Part shown: positions 37,493 to 45,863 of the stretch, in pieces | Numbering within the stretch: the first letter of the stretch is position 1 | How the letters are laid out: every line of letters starts with the position of its first letter | DNA from: Candidatus Dojkabacteria bacterium | GTDB lineage: Bacteria > Patescibacteria > Dojkabacteria > SC72 | Direction of reading: 5' to 3' | Length of the DNA: 64,000 bases | Assembly (NCBI GenBank): GCA_023229785.1 | Contig: JALNYV010000001.1 | Location: forward strand, 434,001-498,000 | Translations under genes and position numbers: made by a program | Notes under the pieces: model-generated | The model's input: the letters and a program-made list of their open reading frames with translations, nothing else | Told to the model about the DNA's origin: nothing | The model's database searches: none

Positions 37493-38575
37493 ATGGCTGC
37501 AGAACAAAACAACGCAATTAAGAAGTTAATTGCAAAGGGTAGAGAACAAGGATTTCTAACCCAAGATGATTTGTTAAGCGCACTTCCAACAATAGAGGAA
37601 GATGTAGAGCTAGTAGATAAGGTGTTTATCGAATTACAAAATGAGGGAATTGAGGTTATCGAAGACACTGTAAGCCAAGAGACAAATGAAGAACCCTTAA
37701 CTCTTGAAAAAAAGATTCGGATTTTAAAAACCATTCAAAGTAGTATCTCAACCGACGCAATTAGGTCATATCTTTATGAAATTGGAAAGATTCCACTTTT
37801 AACTGGAGCGGAAGAGGTAATCCTTGCAAAAAGAATTGAAAAGAAAGATGCCGAAGCAACACAGCTATTGATTACCGCTAACCTCAGGTTGGTAGTGAGT
37901 ATTGCAAAAAAGTATGCAAAAAGTGGCCTCGAGTTACTTGATTTAATCCAAGAGGGAAACATGGGATTAATGAGAGCTGTTGAGAAATTCGATTATCATA
38001 GAGGTTTTAAATTTTCAACTTATGCAACTTGGTGGATTAGGCAAGCTATAACAAGAGCTATAGCCGACCAAGCAAGAACTATTCGTATCCCAGTACATAT
38101 GATTGAGACCATAAACAAATTTAACAAGGTAAATGCCATACTAACAACAAAATTTGGAAGGAAGCCGACTGACGCAGAGATAGCTCAAGAAATGGAAATT
38201 GATGAGAGCAAGATTGAAGAGATTAAAAAGATCTCACAGAATCCTCAATCACTTCAAACCCCAATTGGGGAAGAGAAGGACAGTGAGCTACAAGATGTAA
38301 TTCCAGATGATTGGTCACAATCTCCAGAAGATTTTGCTACTCTTGAGTACTTAAAAAATCAAATCCACGAGATACTGGATTCTCTACAAGACAGAGAAAA
38401 GAGGGTTTTAGCACTACGATTTGGCCTTGAAGATGGGGTAACCAGAACACTAGAGGAAGTTGGAAAAGAATTTGGCGTAACGAGAGAGAGGATTAGACAA
38501 ATAGAAGCAAAAGCGCTCAAAAAATTGAAAGATAAATCTCTTCAAAAGAAACTGGAAAGTTATATCGGGGGCTAA
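37493..38575 (+). CDS. sigA: Primary sigma factor SigA (RpoD)
   Basis: 360 residues. Regions 1.2 ([16 protein letters not shown]), 2 ([57 protein letters not shown], in parts), 3.0 ([14 protein letters not shown], with the His and Glu known to read the extended -10 TG), 3.1 and 4.2 ([17 protein letters not shown]) are all present. It directs RNA polymerase to the housekeeping promoters seen here; the intact region 3.0 fits the many TGn-TATAAT boxes. The stop overlaps the convergent 80-aa gene (CTAA). Confidence 0.97.
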   Translation: MAAEQNNAIKKLIAKGREQGFLTQDDLLSALPTIEEDVELVDKVFIELQNEGIEVIEDTVSQETNEEPLTLEKKIRILKTIQSSISTDAIRSYLYEIGKIPLLTGAEEVILAKRIEKKDAEATQLLITANLRLVVSIAKKYAKSGLELLDLIQEGNMGLMRAVEKFDYHRGFKFSTYATWWIRQAITRAIADQARTIRIPVHMIETINKFNKVNAILTTKFGRKPTDAEIAQEMEIDESKIEEIKKISQNPQSLQTPIGEEKDSELQDVIPDDWSQSPEDFATLEYLKNQIHEILDSLQDREKRVLALRFGLEDGVTRTLEEVGKEFGVTRERIRQIEAKALKKLKDKSLQKKLESYIGG

Positions 38576-38814
38576 TTACTCTTCTGAATCAAAGATGTGA
38601 AAGTACTTGGAGAAACTGGGAGTGCATTTGTTTTAGTAACAACCTTTTTGAACCCTGTTAACTCAAAAGTAGGATTTAGATATTTCGTGTAATTTGTCGC
38701 ATTAGGATTTACAGAAACATCTGTTATTTTAAAATAAACACTGAATCCAACCCAAACAACGACTGCAATCAAGAGAAAGATTAATACTGATGACCACGAC
38801 TTTTTAACATCCAT
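38572..38814 (-). CDS. Small single-pass membrane protein of the Pil-like operon
   Basis: 80 residues: a short cytoplasmic start, one membrane segment ([19 protein letters not shown], about residues 10-28) and a short outer tail. It follows the PilO-like gene by 5 bp, in the position of pilP-like genes, but shows no lipoprotein signal. It could be a small partner of the PilN/PilO inner-membrane complex. Its stop codon shares bases with the sigA stop. Confidence 0.6.
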   Translation of the reverse strand: MDVKKSWSSVLIFLLIAVVVWVGFSVYFKITDVSVNPNATNYTKYLNPTFELTGFKKVVTKTNALPVSPSTFTSLIQKSN

Positions 38815-38819
38815 AATTG

Positions 38820-39422
38820 TTAATTGTAAAACTTAGAATCATCTATTTTAAATATTACTATTTCAAATGAGTATACAGCTTGACCGTTATTATCAACTTC
38901 GTCAGTGTATGAAACCTTTGTAATTGTTGGGTACATTGGCATACTTTCTACCTGCTCAAGCAATTTAATTAAATTTGCTCGATTTCCCTTTACTGTTACT
39001 CGTGCACTCCAAGGCTTGAGAATTATTAGATTTGATTCAAACTTATCAGCTTTTTGGAAATTAATTCCAATTAAATTAAATCCGTTTATGCTTGCTACTT
39101 CTTCAAGATTTGAGAGAAGAAGACTGAAGTTTCCTGAAGAAGGAAATATCAATGGGAGATTTTTAATATCAGATTCATTTGTCGCATACTCATTTGTAAG
39201 TGAGGCAAGAGCGGTAAGTTTATCATTTAGTTTCTGCTCTATTTGGTTTTTCTCTTTAATCTCTTGATTAATTTCCGCTATCTTTATTACAGTTGGCCTG
39301 ATTGCAAATGCAATTAATATTATTGCAACAATAATTGTAAAAGCACCAAAACTATATGTTTTAGCCTGTACGGTACCACTAATCATTTTTATCAAATCTA
39401 GTCTTTTAATTTGTTTTTCCAT
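38820..39422 (-). CDS. PilO-like type IV pilus inner-membrane protein
   Basis: 200 residues. One N-terminal membrane segment (FTIIVAIILIAFAI), a coiled coil (INQEIKEKNQIEQKLNDKL) and a ferredoxin-like alpha/beta domain (FSLLLSNLEEVASINGFNLIGINF, then VTVKGNRANLIKLLEQVESMP) match the PilO layout. PilN and PilO form a heterodimer that aligns the type IV pilus machine. Three bases separate it from the PilN-like gene. Confidence 0.75.
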   Translation of the reverse strand: MEKQIKRLDLIKMISGTVQAKTYSFGAFTIIVAIILIAFAIRPTVIKIAEINQEIKEKNQIEQKLNDKLTALASLTNEYATNESDIKNLPLIFPSSGNFSLLLSNLEEVASINGFNLIGINFQKADKFESNLIILKPWSARVTVKGNRANLIKLLEQVESMPMYPTITKVSYTDEVDNNGQAVYSFEIVIFKIDDSKFYN

Positions 39423-39425
39423 TCT

Positions 39426-39983
39426 TTACTTCTTTACTGTAGTTATATTAAAGGATATTGATACGCTGAATACATTACTATTTGTGCCACTCTTCGTAAT
39501 CGTAATAGATACACCAGAGTATTTTGTGTTTTGCCTAAGGGAGAATTCGTAGTTCTTTACTGCCGTTAAATCTGTTGTTTCAATAGATAGTGACACGCGC
39601 TTATTATTATATGAGAAATTTTTAAGTGTTAAGGTAGATGGAATACCACTTGTAATCTCTGAGACAAGTTTTGAATTAATCTGTTGATTTGCATCTACTG
39701 AGTTTATCTCAACAAATAGGTCACCTAGATTTCTAAAACGAATCTCTTCTGCTCTAAACTCTTTGTTTGATAGCACTTCTGTCTTATCGTTTATAGATTT
39801 TGTTAAGTCGTTGTTTATCTCGTCCATCACAAATCTTGCGAAAAATACCCCAAGCAACATTATCTCAATACCTACCAACAAATATCGTCCAACTTTAAAT
39901 ACCCAAGTATAAATTGTTGTCCAAACATCTTTTGGGGGATTAAGTGGTTCTAATAGATTTATGCCTTGTTGTTTTTTGGGCAT
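39426..39983 (-). CDS. PilN-like type IV pilus assembly protein
   Basis: 185 residues. The N-terminal GINLLEPLNPP resembles the INLLP motif by which PilN binds PilM. A membrane segment (YLLVGIEIMLLGVFFARFV), a coiled coil and a C-terminal alpha/beta domain (SGIPSTLTLKNFSYNNKRVSLSIETTDL) follow. First gene of a pilN-pilO-small protein operon. The FtsA-like ATPase at 49149 could be its PilM-type partner. No pilus ATPase, pilin or PilC is seen in this window. Confidence 0.75.
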   Translation of the reverse strand: MPKKQQGINLLEPLNPPKDVWTTIYTWVFKVGRYLLVGIEIMLLGVFFARFVMDEINNDLTKSINDKTEVLSNKEFRAEEIRFRNLGDLFVEINSVDANQQINSKLVSEITSGIPSTLTLKNFSYNNKRVSLSIETTDLTAVKNYEFSLRQNTKYSGVSITITKSGTNSNVFSVSISFNITTVKK

Positions 39984-40011
39984 GGGCAGAATTAATATTT
40001 TTAGTTAAAAA

Positions 40012-40020
40012 AGTATAGCA
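40012..40020 (-). promoter_or_regulatory. Extended -10 promoter of the Pil-like operon
   Basis: TG-c-TATACT on the minus strand, 28 nt before the ATG at 39983, so this operon would have a leader of about 20 nt. Confidence 0.6.
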
Positions 40021-40079
40021 CAATTGATTTAGTTATTGGAGAAGTTGTTAATAGACAATTAGATATATAAAAATATATA

Positions 40080-41870
40080 ATGAATACTATGGAATTTAAT
40101 AATGCAGAAAAAATATTTATTGGTGTTTCTTGGCCATATGCCAATGGAGACATTCATATCGGTCATCTTGCGGGCCAGAATGTCGTTTGCGACGTGTTTG
40201 CTCGATACAACAGGCTGATAGGTAGAGATGTGTTAATGGTCTCTGGAAGTGATAGCCATGGCGCCCCAGTAATTTTCGCAGCAGAGCAAGAAAAAATACT
40301 CCCAAGTGAGTATGCTGAGAAATCACACGAGAAAATTGTTGCAACTTTTGAAAAACTTGGACTTGTTTATGAAAATTACACTAAAACTACCACCGAAAAT
40401 CACAAAATTGTTGTGCAGAATATATTCTTAGTATTAAAAGAGCTTGGATATCTAGAAGAAAAGGAAACAAAGCAATACTACGATTCAAAAGTTAAAAGAT
40501 TTCTCCCGGATAGATATGTGCGAGGAACTTGTCCTAAGTGTGGGGCAACAAATGCAAGAGGAGACGAGTGTCCAGAATGTGGTGCATATCTAAATCCAGA
40601 AGATTTAATTGATCCTTACAGCACCCTTTCTGATTCAAAACCAAAATTAAAGAAAACCAATCATTTCTATATTAACCTTGCAAAAACCCAAAAAGAGCTT
40701 TCAAAATTCGTAAAAAACAACGAAAAGAATTGGAGAAAATGGGTAAGAGAGTTTTCAAAAGGATGGATTAAACAAGGTTTAGAGCCAAGAAGTGTTACAC
40801 GAGATTTAAGTTTTGGGGTACCTGTTCCAGTTGATGGGTGGGATAACAAGGTAATATATGTTTGGATTGAGGCAGTTGTTGGATATCTGTCTGCTGCAAT
40901 TGAATGGGCGCAAAAACAAGGAGATATATCACTTTGGGAGGAGTTTTGGAAAAATGAAGATTGTAAACACTACTACTTCATTGCTGGTGGAAATGTGCCT
41001 TTTCATACAATAATTTGGCCTGCAGAGCTAATTGCATATTCAAAAAAATACGAAAATGAAGAATTATCAGAGAAATATAAATTACCTGGCGAAACAAAAA
41101 ATAAAGCATTAAACCTTCCGTTTAATGTCCCAGCAAACAAGATGTTACTTTTTAAAGGGAAGAAGATGTCAAAAGGAGATGCAACTGGAATTACGGTCGC
41201 TAGTCTTTTGGAGAAATATAATCCAGACACAATTAGATACTTTTTCGTTAAATACTCCCCAGAAAATCACGACAGAGAGTACACTTGGAAAGACTTTATT
41301 GAGGCGAATAACAATGAATTAGTTGCTAATATTGGAAACTTTATTAATCGTTCCCTTACCTTCCTTTACACAAAGTTCGAAGGGGTTGTTCCTGACAGCC
41401 AAATAGATGAAGAGGTAAAGGAAAAAATAAATACTACCTTTACTGATGTTGCGCAGAGTATTGAAAAATGTGAGTTCATTAAATCTATTGAATATGTTTT
41501 AGAGCTTGGGCATTTTGCAAATAAATATTTCAATGATAAACAACCTTGGATAACAATAAAAAGTGATAAGGGTGTGGCAGAAAGAACAATCTACAACACT
41601 ATTCAACTAGTTAATGCACTCCGAGTTTTAATTTCTCCATACACTCCATTTGCAAGTAAAAAATTAGAAAAAATACTAAATATTGAAAATGTCTATGATC
41701 CAACAGAAGAGGTAAAAGAAAAAGGGAGAGTAAGTAGATATGTAGATCAATGGAATTTTGAAGAAATAAAAGGCGGAAGGAAGATAAATAAGCCTGAAAT
41801 ATTGTTTGAAAAGGTTGAATATACACAAGACTTAAAAGATATAGACAAGGCAGATAATCCTGTTAATTAG
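40080..41870 (+). CDS. metG: Methionyl-tRNA synthetase
   Basis: 596 residues. The class I HIGH motif reads YANGDIHIGHL, the KMSKS motif reads KKMSKGDATG, and a zinc knuckle with two CxxC pairs is present (CPKCGATNARGDECPECG). It charges tRNA-Met. The C-terminal EMAP/OB tRNA-binding domain found in many MetG is absent, as in compact forms. Divergent from the Pil-like operon; AT-only sequence precedes the ATG. Confidence 0.95.
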   Translation: MNTMEFNNAEKIFIGVSWPYANGDIHIGHLAGQNVVCDVFARYNRLIGRDVLMVSGSDSHGAPVIFAAEQEKILPSEYAEKSHEKIVATFEKLGLVYENYTKTTTENHKIVVQNIFLVLKELGYLEEKETKQYYDSKVKRFLPDRYVRGTCPKCGATNARGDECPECGAYLNPEDLIDPYSTLSDSKPKLKKTNHFYINLAKTQKELSKFVKNNEKNWRKWVREFSKGWIKQGLEPRSVTRDLSFGVPVPVDGWDNKVIYVWIEAVVGYLSAAIEWAQKQGDISLWEEFWKNEDCKHYYFIAGGNVPFHTIIWPAELIAYSKKYENEELSEKYKLPGETKNKALNLPFNVPANKMLLFKGKKMSKGDATGITVASLLEKYNPDTIRYFFVKYSPENHDREYTWKDFIEANNNELVANIGNFINRSLTFLYTKFEGVVPDSQIDEEVKEKINTTFTDVAQSIEKCEFIKSIEYVLELGHFANKYFNDKQPWITIKSDKGVAERTIYNTIQLVNALRVLISPYTPFASKKLEKILNIENVYDPTEEVKEKGRVSRYVDQWNFEEIKGGRKINKPEILFEKVEYTQDLKDIDKADNPVN

Positions 41871-42000
41871 ACTACTCTCTACCACAAAATAACTGAGAAA
41901 CTTCTAAAGGAGATCAATTTATAACTGTATTAATCATTACTCTTTTTTATATCTACACTCAGGTGTTAAGATATATTAATAAGATTAATATTAATTAAAT

Positions 42001-42111
42001 ATGGCACAAAGTAGTACCCCAGCGGCACCTGCAGCTCCAGCACCTACACAAACACAAAGTGGAGGGTGTAATCCTTGTAGTGGATGTGGTGGATGTAAGC
42101 AAGGCAAATAA
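42001..42111 (+). CDS. 36-residue Pro/Ala- and Cys-rich small protein
   Basis: ATG to TAA of 37 codons. The first 20 residues are Ser/Thr/Pro/Ala/Gln rich; the end is a C-x2-C-x2-C-x2-C array (C23, C26, C29, C32), similar in spacing to metal or Fe-S cluster ligands, and then a basic KQGK. Codon use looks normal and the composition is far from random for this AT-rich DNA (many GCA/CCT/GGA codons). Upstream is 130 bp of mostly A/T sequence with candidate -10 boxes. It is convergent with valS, 3 bp between stops. Role unknown: metal binding or a modified peptide are both possible. Confidence 0.6.
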   Translation: MAQSSTPAAPAAPAPTQTQSGGCNPCSGCGGCKQGK

Positions 42112-42114
42112 TTC

Positions 42115-44412
42115 TTAAATCTGTTGGATGATTAATAGTTCTTGGGCCAACCCTATTTTTGCCAATTCCTGCCATATCGATTCTGTAACATACGGAAGGA
42201 AAGGATGCATTATTTTCAGATTTTCTTTTAGCAAATATACTAATTCTGCAAGCTTTTCTACTCTTTTACTATCCCCAACTTCAAGAGATTTTATCTCTTC
42301 TTTTATCTCTTCTATCCATTTATCGCAGTACGTATGCCAGAAGAATTCTCTTATTTCTTCAGCTCCTAAATGAAATTTATAATTATCTATATACGCTTTA
42401 ACATTATTTATATATTTCTCATTCTTTTTTGTTCTTTCTGTTTCTGATTCTTTTTTTTCAAATTTCGCAATTGCTTCATTTACGTTTTCAATCTCAGAAT
42501 CTTCAATATTTAATATTACAAATCTGCTTGCATTCCATATTTTATTTACAAAGAATCTATTTCCCTTTATTTTTTCCTCCCTTAACGGAGTGTTTGCACC
42601 AGGGAGGGCGTCGATGTAGTACCACATTCGTAGGGCGTCGGCCCCGTATTTATCAAATATATCTTTTGGCATCACACCATTACCTTTTGATTTCGACATC
42701 TTTGTGCCATCTGCTGCAAGTATCATTCCATGAAGAAATACTGTGTGGAATGGTGTTTTCCCAGTCACATAAATACCAAGCATCATCATTCTTGCGACCC
42801 ACCAGAAGAGAATATCTCTCATTGTTTCCATAACATCTGTCGGAAAATACTTCTTAAAATCATTTCCCTTTATTCCCCCTAGAGTTGAGAAGGTCCACTG
42901 ACCTGAGCTAAACCAAGTATCAAAGATGTCAGTTTCTTTCTCCCAATTTAAATCTGAGGCAGGTTTTTCTACTGAAGCTTCTACAGTTCCATTTCCTTTC
43001 GCTTTCTTACCTGTTTCTTTCTCAAAATCGCTAATCGTTTTATCTTTATTGTTATTTAACCAATCATAAAGCTCTTTTCCTCCGCTATACCAAATTGGAA
43101 TATCTTGGCCCCACCAAAGTTGTCTCGAGATACACCACGGCTGTATCTCTGAAAAGAATTTCTTCAGTGCTATCTGTTGACCATGAGGAATGACCTTGGT
43201 TTCTCCATTATCCAGAACTTCTATAGCTTTTTTAGCAAGCGATGACATATCAATAAACCATTGGTTTGAAATTATTGGCTCAATTGGAGTTTGACATCTC
43301 TCACAAACTGCAATTTCGTGTTTAATATTTTCAATTTTAACCAAAAGTTTCAATTCATCCAACTCTTTTACTAACGCCTTTGAACAGTCTATTGTTTTCA
43401 TTCCAATAAATCTTTCTGGAATCTTTCCTTCCATTTTCCCCTCCGAATCGATAACGTTGATTACTTCAAGGTTATTTCTTTTCCCTATTTCCCAATCGAC
43501 AGGGGAGTGGGCTGGGGTTACTTTCAAAGCTCCGGTTCCATTTTCAATATCAACACTATCATCTGCAATTACAGGTATTTCTCTGTTTGCAATTGGCAAT
43601 ATTACAGTATGACCAATAAATTCTTTATACTTTTTGTCCTTAGGGTTTACGGCAACTGCACTGTCTCCAAGCATTGTCTCGGGTCTTGTAGTTGCGACAA
43701 CAATTCCTTTTTGGCCCCAAAGTTTATACGCTTTTTCATTGTCTTTCTCCTCCTTGAACGGGTAGACTATATAAGCAAATATCCCCCTCATTTCAACATG
43801 AATTGTATCGATATCCGCAAGAGCAGTCTTACAATTTGGACATTGGTTAATAATCCTTTTGTCTCTATATACCAAACCATCTTTAAACATTTTAAAGAAA
43901 GTTGAATATATAGTATCGGTAAGTCGAGGATCTAGTGTGAAAAACTCTCTTTCCCAGTCTGTAGATAGACCTATTCTTTTTTCCTGCTCTCTTGCATTTT
44001 GTGCATTATCCATACAGTATTTGTAGCATCTCTTAAAAAATTCTTCTCTTCCCATCTTCCATTTATCTTCACCCTGTTCTAACAATTTCTTTGAAAAAAC
44101 AGCTTCAGTTTGAATGCTTGCATGGTCCTTTCCAGCAATTAAAAGTGTTGGCCTTCCATTCATCCTGTTATACCTTCCCATTAAATCTTGAAATGAGTAT
44201 CCACAAGTATGGCCAACATGCAATTTATCGTTGGCGTTTGGAGGAGGGAGGGTCATTGTGAAGGGATGCTTAGGAATAATCTTTTTGTCCTCTAAATATT
44301 TCTCAACCATTTCAGGCTTGAAATACCCGCTTTTTTCCCAAAGCTCATAAATATCTAATTCTTTTGAAGAATCATATGTTTTTGGTATTTGTTCCTCTAT
44401 CTTTTTATTCAT
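42115..44412 (-). CDS. valS: Valyl-tRNA synthetase
   Basis: 765 residues. A class I synthetase of the Ile/Leu/Val type: HIGH-like LHVGHTCGY after TLPPPNAND, the editing domain (TTRPETMLGDSAVAVNP), and KMSKS as TKMSKSKGNG. WYYIDALPGANTPL and the absence of Ile-type zinc ends support Val; the T-box with a valine codon also fits. It is shorter than usual because the C-terminal coiled-coil arm is missing. The frame opens at a TTG at 44430 inside the terminator; the ATG at 44412 is the plausible start. Confidence 0.92.
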   Translation of the reverse strand: MNKKIEEQIPKTYDSSKELDIYELWEKSGYFKPEMVEKYLEDKKIIPKHPFTMTLPPPNANDKLHVGHTCGYSFQDLMGRYNRMNGRPTLLIAGKDHASIQTEAVFSKKLLEQGEDKWKMGREEFFKRCYKYCMDNAQNAREQEKRIGLSTDWEREFFTLDPRLTDTIYSTFFKMFKDGLVYRDKRIINQCPNCKTALADIDTIHVEMRGIFAYIVYPFKEEKDNEKAYKLWGQKGIVVATTRPETMLGDSAVAVNPKDKKYKEFIGHTVILPIANREIPVIADDSVDIENGTGALKVTPAHSPVDWEIGKRNNLEVINVIDSEGKMEGKIPERFIGMKTIDCSKALVKELDELKLLVKIENIKHEIAVCERCQTPIEPIISNQWFIDMSSLAKKAIEVLDNGETKVIPHGQQIALKKFFSEIQPWCISRQLWWGQDIPIWYSGGKELYDWLNNNKDKTISDFEKETGKKAKGNGTVEASVEKPASDLNWEKETDIFDTWFSSGQWTFSTLGGIKGNDFKKYFPTDVMETMRDILFWWVARMMMLGIYVTGKTPFHTVFLHGMILAADGTKMSKSKGNGVMPKDIFDKYGADALRMWYYIDALPGANTPLREEKIKGNRFFVNKIWNASRFVILNIEDSEIENVNEAIAKFEKKESETERTKKNEKYINNVKAYIDNYKFHLGAEEIREFFWHTYCDKWIEEIKEEIKSLEVGDSKRVEKLAELVYLLKENLKIMHPFLPYVTESIWQELAKIGLAQELLIIQQI

Positions 44413-44428
44413 ATTCTTATATATTAAC

Positions 44429-44640
44429 AAAAATCCGCCCTCTAAAATACATAAATCAAATTATGTATTTGCAAGGACGGATAAACCCGTGGTACCACCT
44501 CACTTCCTTAAATATATTATATATTTAAGCTTCTTTTCCATATTTACAGTTTAAGTTCTGTCAGGTTCTAATCAAAAATATATTTAGTATTTTCTTTCTT
44601 CCTGATGCCTTCATAGTGACAAGCTATGTAGTAACGGCTA
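44429..44640 (-). promoter_or_regulatory. T-box riboswitch of valS
   Basis: The untranslated leader reads, on the minus strand: a hairpin CATAG-CUUGUCA-CUAUG (44628-44612) with a GUC valine codon in its loop (44620-44618); a palindromic hairpin (44529-44507); the T-box sequence GGTGGTACCACG (44499-44488), which pairs with the tRNA 3' end; and a terminator pairing ATCCGTCCT (44482-44474) with AGGGCGGAT (44441-44433) followed by five T. Uncharged tRNA-Val would favour the antiterminator and allow valS expression. The 5' part is shorter than classical Stem I. Confidence 0.88.
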
Positions 44641-44644
44641 GGGG

Positions 44645-44650
44645 ATTATA
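44645..44650 (-). promoter_or_regulatory. -10 box of the valS T-box transcript
   Basis: TATAAT on the minus strand, directly after the stop codon of the upstream 199-aa gene. The predicted start is about 44638, just before the specifier hairpin. Confidence 0.6.
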
Positions 44651-44652
44651 TA

Positions 44653-45252
44653 CTATTGTGCAACAGGTTCCAACTTTTCTACTGTCTGAGGAGTGAAGTA
44701 TGTAACCATATTTTCAGGATGAGTAACATCGAAGTTTATAATCATATGTTCTCCCGTTGTCTTTGAAAGCACAATCATTCTCGCAGATTCGTTATTTGCA
44801 ACTTGCTCGGAATCTGCGGGCAGAGCCAAGAAAAACCTTGCTCCTCCCTTATCTTTGAATCGTTCATTCCAAATTGGCGCGACCTTATTAAAGAGAGCAT
44901 CCTTACAAAAACTTGAATCAATACAATCATATAAAAGCATCGTGTTGTTTTTTACCATATCTGTATCTTCTTCTTTTGATATAAATTCAAGTGCAAAGCT
45001 AGATATCCCAGACATATCTTGTGATGGAAAAGGTAAAAGGGTACATATATACTTAACCTCCCTATGCATTATCGTTCCTCTATCCATTAAAACATTTGTT
45101 GCTAAACGTTGAGTAGGATTATTGTCATCACTCAAAATGTCTTTCAATTTTGATCTGTACAACCTAAGTTGGAAAGTCCAACTAAAACCTAAAATAGTCA
45201 ATGACTCTATGGCTCGCTGAATACGCATCTCTGATGAATTTGTCCTAGGCAT
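44653..45252 (-). CDS. Hypothetical protein, orphan, 199 aa
   Basis: Unrecognised. 199 residues without membrane segments; a basic N-terminal third (FQLRLYRSKLKDIL) and a mixed alpha/beta remainder with two Cys in CIDSSFCKDAL. C-terminal strands (ARMIVLSKTTGEHMIINFDV) recall the style of the orphan at 54438. It lies 49 bp after another orphan on the same strand, and its stop codon is next to the valS promoter. A -10-like TACTAT lies about 26 nt upstream. Confidence 0.65.
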   Translation of the reverse strand: MPRTNSSEMRIQRAIESLTILGFSWTFQLRLYRSKLKDILSDDNNPTQRLATNVLMDRGTIMHREVKYICTLLPFPSQDMSGISSFALEFISKEEDTDMVKNNTMLLYDCIDSSFCKDALFNKVAPIWNERFKDKGGARFFLALPADSEQVANNESARMIVLSKTTGEHMIINFDVTHPENMVTYFTPQTVEKLEPVAQ

Positions 45253-45301
45253 GGTTGTTTATTGTGAAATTAACTTATAGTATTATGTCAGGATATTTTC
45301 T

Positions 45302-45838
45302 TTATTCAACTAGAATCGGCACATACTCAATTCTTGTACATATTTCAATATTCTTAAAAGAATCTGGCTCCACATCATATAACTCTACACATCCATCCTG
45401 TGAAATTTCAAACATTAAAAGCCTTTTTTCCTCTCTTCCATTATCAAAACTAGTACCAAGTGCTGATAAATATAAATATGAGCCAAATCCTGGGTACGAG
45501 TTCACTGCTATTGAAAACTGAATCGGAGAGAATTTATCGTAGATTAGCCTGTTTTCTGGCGGAAATTGCTCGTAAAAATCCCCTAATAGATAGCGGAGAA
45601 TCTCGCGAGAATAAAAGATCCCGCTATCTCCCTTAGAATGCAGATCTGCAGAGTATGCTATTGCACTATCCTCTGAGTGATTAAGAGAGTTCTCCCAAAA
45701 GAGCTTCTCATCTGAAAAGAAAAAGCCAACTTTCTTCCACCGCGATAGTACATCTTCTTGATAATTTGGGTAGTCTTTTGGAATTGTCTCTTCCACAGTA
45801 TTAATCATTCCACTTTGTATTATATCAACAATTTGCAT
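45302..45838 (-). CDS. Hypothetical protein, orphan, 178 aa
   Basis: Unrecognised. 178 residues, acidic, aromatic-rich (WKKVGFFFSDEKLFWENS, GFGSYLYLSAL), no membrane segment. It is divergent from the RNase J gene with only 25 bp between start codons, so the two share promoter DNA. First of a two-gene orphan pair upstream of the valS T-box. Confidence 0.65.
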   Translation of the reverse strand: MQIVDIIQSGMINTVEETIPKDYPNYQEDVLSRWKKVGFFFSDEKLFWENSLNHSEDSAIAYSADLHSKGDSGIFYSREILRYLLGDFYEQFPPENRLIYDKFSPIQFSIAVNSYPGFGSYLYLSALGTSFDNGREEKRLLMFEISQDGCVELYDVEPDSFKNIEICTRIEYVPILVE

Positions 45839-45846
45839 TTATTTAA

Positions 45847-45855
45847 TGATATAAT
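45847..45855 (+). promoter_or_regulatory. RNase J extended -10 promoter, leaderless type
   Basis: TG-a-TATAAT ending 8 nt before the ATG at 45864, within the 25-bp divergent spacer. Confidence 0.72.
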
Positions 45856-45863
45856 CCAAAGTT

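Noticed and set aside
41906..41912. Strong Shine-Dalgarno sequence AAAGGAG marking a gene
   Set aside because: No ATG, GTG or TTG follows within normal distance in an open frame.
44412..44430. valS starting at the TTG at 44430
   Set aside because: It lies in the T-run of the T-box terminator and the first six codons do not match ValS; the ATG at 44412 does.
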